A stretch of 5,942 nucleotides of DNA from Spirochaetia bacterium (GCA_025997755.1 BNVA01000118.1:1-5942); one strand, 5' to 3'; positions 1 to 5,942 are shown, counted from the stretch's first letter. The notes: generated by a model not told the origin, from the letters alone. Program-made: numbers and translations.

Positions 1-184
1 CGCTTGCTATTGCCGCAATATCCGCCGCTTCCCCTATCGCATCCGCCATAATCGGCGAGCCGCCTATAGCCAGCGTGATATTCGCGCAGTCGTTCACGGT
101 AACATAATTTGTAATGTGGTGTACAAGCGGTTTTTTATCCCGCACTACCCCTGCCAATCCGGCGCACTTTTTTAATATTTCCAC
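1..184 (-). CDS. thiM: Hydroxyethylthiazole kinase, N-terminal 61 codons (cut by window edge)
   Basis: ThiM phosphorylates 4-methyl-5-(2-hydroxyethyl)thiazole with ATP in the cytoplasm, letting the cell salvage thiazole for thiamine. The visible part matches the family's N terminus: a helix, then [19 protein letters not shown], then [10 protein letters not shown], then an Ala-rich helix ([10 protein letters not shown]). These segments form the substrate-binding start of the ribokinase-like fold; the ATP site and catalytic Cys lie beyond the edge. I chose the GTG at 184-182 because a strong GGAGG (194-190) sits five bases upstream. The ATG at 196-194 is in frame but has no ribosome binding site, and it overlaps that GGAGG. 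The gene follows the DegT-like gene on the same strand after about 92 bases, so it may be the distal gene of that operon or have its own promoter. No TPP riboswitch pattern is visible upstream. The family call is firm from the HHITNYV and GSPIMADA blocks. Confidence 0.93.
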   Translation of the reverse strand, partial: MEILKKCAGLAGVVRDKKPLVHHITNYVTVNDCANITLAIGGSPIMADAIGEAADIAAIAS

Positions 185-189
185 GATAA

Positions 190-194
190 CCTCC
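190..194 (-). promoter_or_regulatory. Ribosome binding site deciding the thiM start
   Basis: GGAGG on the minus strand lies five bases before the GTG at 184-182. It overlaps the alternative in-frame ATG at 196-194, so it cannot serve that ATG. This is the reason for preferring the GTG start. Confidence 0.75.
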
Positions 195-276
195 ATGTAA
201 TATAATTTTGCTTTTATATAAGGGCGCATCTGTGCCCTACGTTGTTCAAATTCTTAATATATCTGTACAAGCACCG

Positions 277-1314
277 CTATGGCAATGTCTGAATAAGAAG
301 TGCAATCTTTTTTAGATTTGCCCCGCCCAGACGCGGGTATATGGGAAATAAGGCTGTACGCAGACACAGGGAGCAGGCTGCCGGACATTCGGTTTGCGGA
401 ACAATTCCGGCGGCGGCGGCGGTGCCGTCAAATGCGTTTTCTACGGCAATTTCCTTGCGCTTTGCGTAAGCGGCGACATCTTTCATGCCGGTTTCCAGAA
501 TAAGGGGAAAAGCATAGTTATTGTATTCAAAATTGTCGGGCTTGTAAAAAACCTTGTGCCTGCCCTGCATTAACGCAGATCGTAAATAAAGCTCGGCATA
601 TTCTTTTCGCTTTTCAATATTCTTTTGTACCTCGCGGAATTGAACTATAGCCATAGCCGCGTTCATATCCGCCAACCCGTATTCAGGCGGCAGGGTACCG
701 GCATTACGCAGCACAGTGCCGTTACGCCGCTCCTTCGCGTATAGCAGTGCGCCTCCGCCGGCGGTGAGCATATCCCTCTCCTCAAGTCCCAGCACCGTAA
801 ATGTACCGAAAGAGCCGGATTTTTTTTCTCCAAAACTCGAACCCGCCGCCGTGGAACAATCCTCGATAACAGGCAGCCCAAGCTCCAAAAGGGCATCCAT
901 ATCGCTCATATAACCCAAGCTGTGGTGAACGATAATACAGCGTACGCTCTGCTTGTCTTCCGTCCGCTCAATAGCCGCTTTCACAGTTTCCGCGCTGATA
1001 CAAGGGGAGCTGTCGCCGCAATCACAGAAAAGCGGCTTTAAGCCTAAATCCTCAAGTACCTTGATATAGTAGATCGGTGACAAAGCTGAAACCGCAGCAA
1101 CACTGCCTCTTTCAAGTTGAAGGAGTTTTAGAGCGGCGGCAAGGGCTATGGCCGGACTACGCAAAGACAGACAGAAATCAAATCCAAGGTTTTCTTTTGC
1201 AATCTGTATCAAACGGAGCGCCTGTTCACCAGGCCCGATTTTTTCTTCTACCATGACGGTGAGTACCGCATCCATTTCCTTGCGCCTTATTGAAGGCGAA
1301 AAAACATCTATCAC
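277..1314 (-). CDS. DegT/DnrJ/EryC1/StrS-like PLP-fold protein lacking the usual catalytic lysine
   Basis: A 345-residue protein aligned by eye along its whole length with the DegT/DnrJ/EryC1/StrS family, whose members usually transaminate nucleotide-linked keto-sugars with PLP. Family marks: N-terminal MIDVFSPSI (compare the usual IPFSRPSI), VIEDCSTAAGSSFG at 149-161 with the PLP-nitrogen Asp at 152, GSFGTF at 167-172, GGGALLY at 186-192, a YGLADMNAA stretch near 212-220, and FPIYPRL at 323-329 near the C terminus. Odd points: in the segment that normally reads like SFHPTKNxTTGEGG, the lysine position holds Arg180 (LEERDMLTAGGG). The usual SSGTAAL motif reads RSPAIAL at 52-58. The protein is also shorter than typical members (about 370-400 residues). 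It therefore may not form the internal aldimine, and could be a dehydratase-like variant (ColD has His there), a binding or regulatory protein, or a decayed enzyme. The GTG start is set by the N-terminal match and by AAGGA eight bases upstream. It begins four bases after smpB, so it is probably co-transcribed. Fold is secure; activity is unknown. Confidence 0.85.
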   Translation of the reverse strand: MIDVFSPSIRRKEMDAVLTVMVEEKIGPGEQALRLIQIAKENLGFDFCLSLRSPAIALAAALKLLQLERGSVAAVSALSPIYYIKVLEDLGLKPLFCDCGDSSPCISAETVKAAIERTEDKQSVRCIIVHHSLGYMSDMDALLELGLPVIEDCSTAAGSSFGEKKSGSFGTFTVLGLEERDMLTAGGGALLYAKERRNGTVLRNAGTLPPEYGLADMNAAMAIVQFREVQKNIEKRKEYAELYLRSALMQGRHKVFYKPDNFEYNNYAFPLILETGMKDVAAYAKRKEIAVENAFDGTAAAAGIVPQTECPAACSLCLRTALFPIYPRLGGANLKKIALLIQTLP

Positions 1315-1318
1315 TTAA

Positions 1319-1807
1319 CTATTCCTTTCTAAAATTTTTCATTGCCGCCTGAGCTTCCCGCGAAAGGTCGCGTTCACGTATCGCGGCACGTTTATCGAAA
1401 GATTTTTTACCCTTGCAAAGTCCCAACTCAACCTTAACCTTGCGTTTTTTAAAATAAAACGACAGAGGAATTAGGGTATAGCCCTTTTCTTCAACTTTTC
1501 TGTGCAGGCGTTTTATCTCTTCCTTGTGGAGCAAAAGCCGCTTTTTCCGCTCAGGGTCGTGGTTAAAAACCGAGGAAAAAGGATTTTCGGTAATAGTAAG
1601 GGAACGCAGCCACACCTGTCCGTCCGCGACCTCCGCCCAAGCATCGGGAAACGATATTTTTCCTTCCCTAAAAGACTTTATTTCCGTTCCCATAAGCTCA
1701 ATTCCACATTCAATGCGCTCGTCTATCGAATAATCAAAATGAGCTTTGCGGTTTAACGCGATGATCTTTTTGCCTTCGCCGTAGGCTTCTTTTTCTTTGC
1801 CAGCCAT
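1319..1807 (-). CDS. smpB: SsrA-binding protein SmpB (trans-translation)
   Basis: SmpB binds tmRNA and guides it into the A site of stalled ribosomes, so that the broken peptide is tagged for degradation and the ribosome is released. The 162-residue product shows the family blocks in order: LNRKAHFDYSI near 18-28, GIELMGTEIKSFREGK near 35-50, FNHDPERKKRLLLHKEEI near 82-99, GYTLIPLSFYFKKRKVKVELGL near 108-129, and the GKKSFDKR turn followed by a basic C-terminal tail. The reading frame runs open to 1921, but that extra 38-residue stretch is the shifted frame of the upstream gene and lacks SmpB similarity. The ATG at 1807-1805 gives the normal length. This ATG shares one base with the upstream stop (TAATG) and has no clear Shine-Dalgarno site, so translation is probably coupled to the PEGA/SUMF1 gene. 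The DegT-like gene follows after four bases. The partner tmRNA gene is not in the window. Confidence 0.97.
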   Translation of the reverse strand: MAGKEKEAYGEGKKIIALNRKAHFDYSIDERIECGIELMGTEIKSFREGKISFPDAWAEVADGQVWLRSLTITENPFSSVFNHDPERKKRLLLHKEEIKRLHRKVEEKGYTLIPLSFYFKKRKVKVELGLCKGKKSFDKRAAIRERDLSREAQAAMKNFRKE

Positions 1808-3348
1808 TATTTTACCGGCGCCGCAATTACAGGACGAAAAGAAACAAAAGCCGAGCAGGATTCGGGTTGCAGCCCTCCCCGTGTAGCAATACTTATTGAT
1901 CCGGGAGGATTTATCCAACACCCGCCGCGTACCGAGCGGTTAGGCGAGGAAACCGCGTCAATGTAGGCTGCGTCAGCCTGCAAAGAAAAAACCGGCGCAA
2001 AAGGATCAAGGCACCATTCCCAAAGTCCCGACTCCTTCGACTTAGAACCCGATCCCGCAGCGGCGGAAACAGGTAACATTCTTTTTATTAAGCCGCCGTC
2101 ACGACCGGCGCTTACCGCATTGGCGGTGTATTCCCATTCAATTTCCGTAGGAAGGCGCACCTCCCACCCTTCAAGTGATTTGGGCAATTTTGCCGCCAGC
2201 CAGCGGCAAAACGCCTGTGCGGCATACCACGAAACTCCGCAAACCGTTGGAGAGGGGTATTCGGGATCGTTCGAGGTCAACAGGTAATCACTTGAAACAA
2301 GACCTTTTTCGATAAGGGCAGCGGTGTGGTTTTCATTCCATTCTGGGTTTTCTTCAAGAAAATTGCCGAAAACAGCACTTGAAACCTCATCCGCAGCAAT
2401 AAAAAAATGTTCTATTTTCGTTTCCGTGTCTAATTGCAGGGCAGATTTAAAATTTCCACCGGAAACTTCCACAAAATTAAGCCCGGAAAAGGCAATTCTG
2501 CCGCCGAAAGACGGTAAATTCACAGCTTTTTGGGGATTTTGAGCCTCATGCGAAGCTGAAAATATATTATTGATCACTTTTTCTCTATACCAATCCGATT
2601 CAAAGAGAATCTGTGCCCTTTCTTCAAGAAGATCGCAAACCTCGGATGTCCAAACCGGGTTACCGGCAATAAAATTAAGTATTCCGTCTATCGTCATTTT
2701 TACGGTAAGGGGGGACAGCGGTTTGCCTCCGTTATCCGCCAAAAACTTTGCGCGCAGCAGGTCTTTTATATCACTGCGCGAGGATACAAAACGGGAAGCG
2801 GCGCGGATTATTTTTTCCGCTTCTTTTGAATCTTTTGGTGAGGAACGATAAGCGCCTTCGGATAAACTCATTGGTTTTTGATACGATGAAATATTCTCGC
2901 CGGTAAATGACCAAGCGGCAAATTCCCTAGCCCCCTCCAAAAGAGCGGCAAGCGGAGTTTTCTCCTCCAAGACAACCGACACCTTAAAACGGCGCGGCAG
3001 GAGCGCGGAGGCAAAAACATGCCCTTTTACCTCAAAATCGATACTGCGGCTTTCAAAGCCCGGCATTACCAATTCCACACGGCGCTGTCCGTCGCGGATA
3101 AAAAAAACGCAGGGGGTAGTTCCCATATAAACATCATCAACACGGACGGCAGCGCCTCTTGGAATGGTCGCGGCAACCAGAACCCCGCCGGGGTTCTTCA
3201 ATCCGGGAAGAAAAAAAATAAAAAATATAATCGTAAGGATAACGAGCAAGTAGATAACGGCAAGATACCGTCCGGGTTTTATCCCGAACACAGGCTTTAA
3301 ATGAACCTCATAATCATTTTGCGCATCATCACTTTTGTTTTTTGACAT
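1807..3348 (-). CDS. Single-pass membrane protein with PEGA domain and SUMF1-like (C-type lectin fold) domain
   Basis: About 513 residues (numbering here counts from an alternative in-frame TTG at 3354-3352, two codons upstream). Layout: a polar N terminus; one membrane helix near 29-51 (rich in Ile, Leu, Phe); a PEGA domain near 57-130 (VRVDDVYMGTTP at 70-81, then VELVMPGFESR); a helical linker near 135-270; and a SUMF1/FGE-sulfatase domain near 290-510. SUMF1 marks are VSWYAAQAFCRWL at 374-386, RLPTEIEWEY at 400-409, GLWEWCLD at 443-450, VRGGCW at 475-480 and SFRPV at 505-509. The expected topology is N-in with the body outside the cytoplasmic membrane. The two cysteines that formylglycine-generating enzymes carry just before the AAR motif are absent (PGSISIATR here), so enzyme activity is unlikely. 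A binding or structural role at the envelope is my inference. The start is uncertain: neither TTG nor ATG has a good Shine-Dalgarno site. It is the first gene of the minus-strand run and its stop overlaps the smpB start. Confidence 0.85.
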   Translation of the reverse strand: MSKNKSDDAQNDYEVHLKPVFGIKPGRYLAVIYLLVILTIIFFIFFLPGLKNPGGVLVAATIPRGAAVRVDDVYMGTTPCVFFIRDGQRRVELVMPGFESRSIDFEVKGHVFASALLPRRFKVSVVLEEKTPLAALLEGAREFAAWSFTGENISSYQKPMSLSEGAYRSSPKDSKEAEKIIRAASRFVSSRSDIKDLLRAKFLADNGGKPLSPLTVKMTIDGILNFIAGNPVWTSEVCDLLEERAQILFESDWYREKVINNIFSASHEAQNPQKAVNLPSFGGRIAFSGLNFVEVSGGNFKSALQLDTETKIEHFFIAADEVSSAVFGNFLEENPEWNENHTAALIEKGLVSSDYLLTSNDPEYPSPTVCGVSWYAAQAFCRWLAAKLPKSLEGWEVRLPTEIEWEYTANAVSAGRDGGLIKRMLPVSAAAGSGSKSKESGLWEWCLDPFAPVFSLQADAAYIDAVSSPNRSVRGGCWINPPGSISIATRGGLQPESCSAFVSFRPVIAAPVK

Positions 3349-3448
3349 ACTCAAGGTTATAGTAAAAACCCGCCCTTCCTCAAGACCTTATTAAACATAA
3401 CTTAAATTCACAGACGAACGCTAAAATTAAATTGGTGATTTTATTTTA

Positions 3449-3454
3449 ATTATA
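3449..3454 (-). promoter_or_regulatory. Candidate -10 box for the PEGA/SUMF1-smpB operon
   Basis: The minus strand reads TATAAT exactly, about 95-105 bases upstream of the first start codon. It lies in an AT-rich stretch (about 3430-3475) that also holds plus-strand candidates. No good -35 match is found at 16-18 bases, so this is only a candidate. Confidence 0.35.
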
Positions 3455-3457
3455 CAC

Positions 3458-3463
3458 TATACT
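3458..3463 (+). promoter_or_regulatory. Candidate -10 box for the glycosyltransferase operon
   Basis: TATACT differs by one base from the consensus. A TTGGTG at 3432-3437 resembles a -35 box, but the 20-base spacing is long; TATAAA at 3464-3469 is an alternative -10. Either would give a leader of roughly 110 bases. It lies back to back with the minus-strand TATAAT, so the two operons may share a control region. Confidence 0.3.
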
Positions 3464-3476
3464 TATAAAATAACAC

Positions 3477-3570
3477 ACTGATTAGCATTCAGTTCGCCAT
3501 CTGCGTTTCCGGTAATGCTTGAAATACCGGATGCCGATATGGAATCTTCCTGATTTTTCCATGGAGATTC
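3477..3570 (+). promoter_or_regulatory. Structured leader of the glycosyltransferase operon (three hairpins, one alternative pairing)
   Basis: Three inverted repeats lie in a row before the start codon. ACTGA 3477-3481 pairs with TCAGT 3489-3493. TCCGGTA 3508-3514 pairs with TACCGGA 3525-3531, a perfect seven-base stem with a ten-base loop. GAATCT-t-CC 3542-3550 pairs with GGAGATTC 3563-3570, with one bulged base. AGCATT 3484-3489 can also pair with AATGCT 3514-3519, which would break the first two hairpins. No T-run follows any stem, so none is a standard terminator. The real ribosome binding site (3574-3578) lies just outside the third stem. I do not recognise a known riboswitch class, and short stems like these can occur by chance. 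Confidence 0.35.
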
Positions 3571-3587
3571 ACTGGAGAACCGAATGA
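3561..3587 (+). other. Possible eight-codon upstream mini-ORF overlapping the glycosyltransferase start
   Basis: An ATG at 3561 opens a short frame reading MEIHWRTE. Its TGA (3585-3587) overlaps the glycosyltransferase ATG (3584-3586) as ATGA. It has no convincing Shine-Dalgarno site of its own, and its ATG lies in the loop of the third leader hairpin. If translated it could couple into the main gene, but chance is the simpler explanation. Confidence 0.15.
3574..3578 (+). promoter_or_regulatory. Ribosome binding site of the glycosyltransferase gene
   Basis: GGAGA stands five bases before the ATG at 3584. This fixes the start, and the N terminus it gives (LNIAFIGNYLPRQCGIATF) is a natural first Rossmann strand and loop. 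Confidence 0.7.
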
Positions 3588-5866
3588 ACAGCTCAATTCT
3601 AAATATTGCCTTTATCGGTAATTACCTGCCCCGCCAGTGCGGTATAGCCACTTTTACTACGAGCCTTTGTGAATCTGTTGCCGCCGTGCATCCGGGGCTG
3701 TCCTGTTTCGCCGTGCCCATTACGGATATAAGCGAAGGCTACGCATACCCGGACAGGGTGCGCTTTGAAATCGAGGAGAAAAACCTTGAATCTTACAGGC
3801 GGGCGGCAGATTTTCTAAACAGCAACAACCCGGACATCGTTTGTTTGCAGCATGAATATGGTATATTCGGCGGTGAGGACGGACTCTTTTTGCTTTCCCT
3901 GATCCGTAAGCTCAGGATGCCGATTGTTACCACCCTGCATACGATCATGCAGAACCCAAGCGGCAGACAGCGGCGTATCCTTACGGAAATTGCCGAACGT
4001 TCCAGCTTTGTGGTGGTAATGACGGAAAAGGCGGTGGAACTACTCTCAAATGTCTATAATATTCCGTTGAACAAGATACGGCTTATACCGCACGGTATTC
4101 CCGAAATGTCCTTTATCGATCCCAGTTTTTACAAGGCTCAATTCGATCTGGCGGAAAAAACAGTACTGCTGACTTTTGGGCTGTTATCGCCCAACAAGGG
4201 TATCGAACAGGTAATAAGGGCGCTGCCTGAAATCATCAAAATAAAACCGGAAACTGTCTATATTGTTTTGGGGGCAACCCATCCGGGACTTATACGCACG
4301 GAGGGTGAAGCCTACCGTCTTTCGCTGCAGCAGCTTGCGGCGGAGCTTCATGTGGAAAAGCATGTCCTGTTCCGCAACCGTTTTGTCAGCGCCGATGAAC
4401 TAAAAGAATATCTTGTGATGGCGGATATTTACATAACCCCATATTTGTATGAAGAACAGATCACTTCCGGCACCCTCGCCTACTCTTTCGGGATCGGCAA
4501 TGCAATCATATCCACACCATACTGGCACGCGGCGGAATTGCTCGCGGACGGACGGGGCATCTTGGTACCGTTCAGATCGCCTGAAGCCATTGCACAGGCG
4601 GTGATTCGGCTTGCCGCCAACGAGACGGAACGTAACGCTATGCGGAAGAATGCGTTTCTGGCTGGCAGAACAATGACATGGCACAATGTTGCCCGTAAGT
4701 ATGTGGAGCTTTTTACCGAAGCCCGCATGACAAGGCAAAATCAGATCACGCTGCCCTTGGGCGGGCGCTTTTCGGAGGAGGAGCAAAACGAGCTGCCCAA
4801 ACTAAAGCTGGATCACATAAAGCGGCTAACAGACGATACGGGTATGTTACAGCACGCGGTTTACACTGTTCCCAATTACAACGAGGGTTATTGCGCCGAC
4901 GATAATGCGCGGGCGCTAATCTTGATGGTAAATCTCGATGCCCAGTCCGATGAGGTGAACCCTGAATTCGACCGTTTAGCCGGTATATACCTGCGGCTGC
5001 TTCAATTTGCCTACGATCAAAAATCGGAACGGTTCAAAAACTTTTTGTTATACAACCGTAACTGGCTGGATGAAACCGCATCCGAGGACAGCCACGGCAG
5101 GGTGTTATGGGCGCTGGGTACCTGCCTTGGGAAACACCACAATACGGGTTTTCAGGGAACAGCGGCAAAACTATTTGAAATTGGACTACCGATAGTAACT
5201 CAATTTACCTCTCCCCGTGCATGGGCATTCAGTATCATAGCCATACACGAATACCTGCTGCGTTTTTCAGGCGATAGGCTGGTAGACGGTATTCGGGAAG
5301 AACTGGCACTCAGACTCTTTGCACTCTACAAAAAAAATGCCGTCTCCGGCTGGCTCTGGTTTGAACCCTACTTGAGTTACGATAACGCAAAACTTTCCCA
5401 TGCCCTGCTCCAGAGCGGCAGCGACAGCGGAAACAAGGAAATGCTTGAAGCGGGAATGACTTCCCTCAAATGGCTGATGGAAACCCAGACCAGCCCGCAG
5501 GGACACTTCCGTCCTATAGGGAGCGACAGGATATACAACAAGGGTGAGGAAAAACCCCTCTTCGATCAGCAGCCGCTGGAAGCCAATTCAGCAATATCCG
5601 CGTGTCTGGAGGCTTGCCGTATTTCCGGCGATATGTTCTGGCACAGGGAAGCACAACGGGCATTCCGCTGGTATCTGGGTGGAAACGACCTTTCACTTTT
5701 CGTTTTTGATGCCGCCAGCGGGGGCTGCCGTGACGGACTCCACGTGGACAGGCTCAATCAAAATGAGGGCGCCGAATCTACGCTGACATTTCAGCTTGCC
5801 CTTTCGGAAATGAAAGAAGCCGAAAAGAGCATACTTCTTGGCGAACCCATCGGAGGCAAAGCATGA
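3584..5866 (+). CDS. GT4-type glycosyltransferase fused to a C-terminal helical (toroid-like) domain
   Basis: A 760-residue, probably cytosolic protein with two halves. Residues 1-380 form a GT-B glycosyltransferase of the GT4 type: NIAFIGNYLPRQCGIATF at 7-24, a QHEYGIFGG segment at 89-97, RLIPHGIPE at 166-174, FGLLSPNKGIEQVI at 198-211 with the Lys usually binding the donor phosphate, and EEQITSGTLAYSFGIG at 290-305, then STPYWHAAELL and GRGILVPF. The usual EX7E motif has its first Glu (290/291), but the second falls on Ala299/Tyr300. Residues about 405-745 carry repeated helical pairs with acidic and aromatic motifs (NEGYCADDNARAL 433-445, EDSHGRVLWALG 501-512, WFEPYLSYDNAKLSHALL 592-609, DQQPLEA 661-667, NQNEGAEST 725-733), like a six-hairpin glycosidase toroid. 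No signal peptide is seen. The next gene overlaps by ATGA and looks like GH130, so a mannose-containing glycan is a reasonable guess. Donor and acceptor are unknown. Glycosyltransferase confidence is high; the role of the C-terminal half is low. Confidence 0.92.
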   Translation: MNSSILNIAFIGNYLPRQCGIATFTTSLCESVAAVHPGLSCFAVPITDISEGYAYPDRVRFEIEEKNLESYRRAADFLNSNNPDIVCLQHEYGIFGGEDGLFLLSLIRKLRMPIVTTLHTIMQNPSGRQRRILTEIAERSSFVVVMTEKAVELLSNVYNIPLNKIRLIPHGIPEMSFIDPSFYKAQFDLAEKTVLLTFGLLSPNKGIEQVIRALPEIIKIKPETVYIVLGATHPGLIRTEGEAYRLSLQQLAAELHVEKHVLFRNRFVSADELKEYLVMADIYITPYLYEEQITSGTLAYSFGIGNAIISTPYWHAAELLADGRGILVPFRSPEAIAQAVIRLAANETERNAMRKNAFLAGRTMTWHNVARKYVELFTEARMTRQNQITLPLGGRFSEEEQNELPKLKLDHIKRLTDDTGMLQHAVYTVPNYNEGYCADDNARALILMVNLDAQSDEVNPEFDRLAGIYLRLLQFAYDQKSERFKNFLLYNRNWLDETASEDSHGRVLWALGTCLGKHHNTGFQGTAAKLFEIGLPIVTQFTSPRAWAFSIIAIHEYLLRFSGDRLVDGIREELALRLFALYKKNAVSGWLWFEPYLSYDNAKLSHALLQSGSDSGNKEMLEAGMTSLKWLMETQTSPQGHFRPIGSDRIYNKGEEKPLFDQQPLEANSAISACLEACRISGDMFWHREAQRAFRWYLGGNDLSLFVFDAASGGCRDGLHVDRLNQNEGAESTLTFQLALSEMKEAEKSILLGEPIGGKA
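5852..5856 (+). promoter_or_regulatory. Ribosome binding site of the GH130-like gene
   Basis: GGAGG within the last codons of the glycosyltransferase gene lies six bases before the ATG at 5863. It supports that start and translation of the two genes from one transcript. Confidence 0.75.
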
Positions 5867-5942
5867 TACCCCTAACACGGCTTACAGAGCCTAATTTACA
5901 GCCCGACTACTCACGCTTGGTGATACGCCCCTTTGTGCCCAC
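5863..5942 (+). CDS. GH130-like glycosidase/phosphorylase, first 26 codons (cut by window edge)
   Basis: Only the N terminus is visible. After MIPLTRLTEPNLQPDYSR comes LVIRPFVP, which resembles the VVLRPFIPG opening of GH130 proteins, a family of beta-mannoside phosphorylases (releasing alpha-mannose 1-phosphate) and beta-1,2-mannosidases. The ATG overlaps the glycosyltransferase stop as ATGA and has a GGAGG six bases upstream, so it is co-transcribed and probably translationally coupled. To my knowledge, GH130 genes beside GT4 genes with a helical C-terminal extension recur in bacteria, which supports the call. The catalytic acid and phosphate-binding residues lie outside the window, so phosphorylase and hydrolase cannot be told apart. 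Confidence 0.7.
   Translation, partial: MIPLTRLTEPNLQPDYSRLVIRPFVP

Noticed and set aside
221..238. Hairpin downstream of the DegT-like gene as a rho-independent terminator
   Set aside because: On the minus strand the stem is five pairs plus a mismatch, and it is followed by TTATATAAAA rather than a T-run.
663..896. Open frames opposite or alongside the DegT-like gene (663-896 minus, 716-913 plus, 300-503 plus)
   Set aside because: They are shadows in other frames with no recognisable domain; the DegT-like protein explains the stretch.
1808..1921. A 38-residue N-terminal extension of SmpB starting at an ATG at 1921
   Set aside because: It lies entirely inside the 3' end of the PEGA/SUMF1 gene in another frame, has no SmpB similarity, and the ATG at 1807 gives the usual family length.
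3200..3220. A-rich run as a possible promoter or slippage site
   Set aside because: On the coding strand it is the Phe/Ile codon run of the membrane helix, which fully explains the composition.
3019..3300. A plus-strand 93-codon frame opposite the membrane helix and PEGA region
   Set aside because: It is the reverse of a well-supported gene. Its Lys/Asn-rich stretch simply reflects the Phe/Ile codons of the membrane helix on the other strand.
4400..4786. A 128-codon minus-strand open frame inside the glycosyltransferase gene
   Set aside because: It is antisense to conserved GT4 motifs, has low-complexity composition and no family features. The same applies to the other antisense frames at 4480-4728 and 5267-5878.

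Overview
The window holds six protein-coding genes in two divergent blocks separated by about 230 bases. A minus-strand run fills the left 3.35 kb. In transcription order it is: a membrane-anchored PEGA plus SUMF1-like protein, smpB, a DegT/DnrJ-like PLP-fold protein, and the start of thiM, which is cut by the left edge. A plus-strand run begins at 3584: a two-domain glycosyltransferase of 760 residues, then the first 26 codons of a GH130-type glycosidase or phosphorylase, cut by the right edge. I see no RNA gene, mobile element, CRISPR array or long repeat.

The organism is a bacterium with medium GC and strong GGAGG Shine-Dalgarno sites at several starts. A single-pass PEGA/SUMF1 protein next to smpB, together with thiamine salvage and a GT4/GH130 pair, made me think of a spirochaete (Treponema-like). 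That is an impression from gene content. No decisive marker such as rRNA is present.

The first three minus-strand genes are packed like an operon. The PEGA/SUMF1 stop and the smpB start share one base (TAATG), and four bases separate smpB from the DegT-like gene. thiM follows after about 92 bases with its own strong ribosome binding site, so it may be part of the same transcript or separate. The products have no obvious common pathway: an envelope protein, the trans-translation factor for stalled ribosomes, a probably non-canonical PLP-fold enzyme, and thiazole salvage. Two of the four look like altered versions of enzyme families. The SUMF1 domain has no cysteine pair where formylglycine-generating enzymes carry theirs, and the DegT-like protein has Arg where the PLP-binding Lys should be.

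The plus-strand genes overlap by ATGA and are almost certainly co-translated. The large protein joins a GT4 glycosyltransferase half to a helical half that resembles an (alpha/alpha) toroid, and the gene after it begins like GH130 beta-mannoside phosphorylases and hydrolases. Together they suggest synthesis and turnover of a mannose-containing glycan, with the substrate unknown. The leader of this operon contains three short hairpins, one possible alternative pairing and an eight-codon mini-ORF that overlaps the start codon. It is the non-coding stretch most worth testing for regulation.
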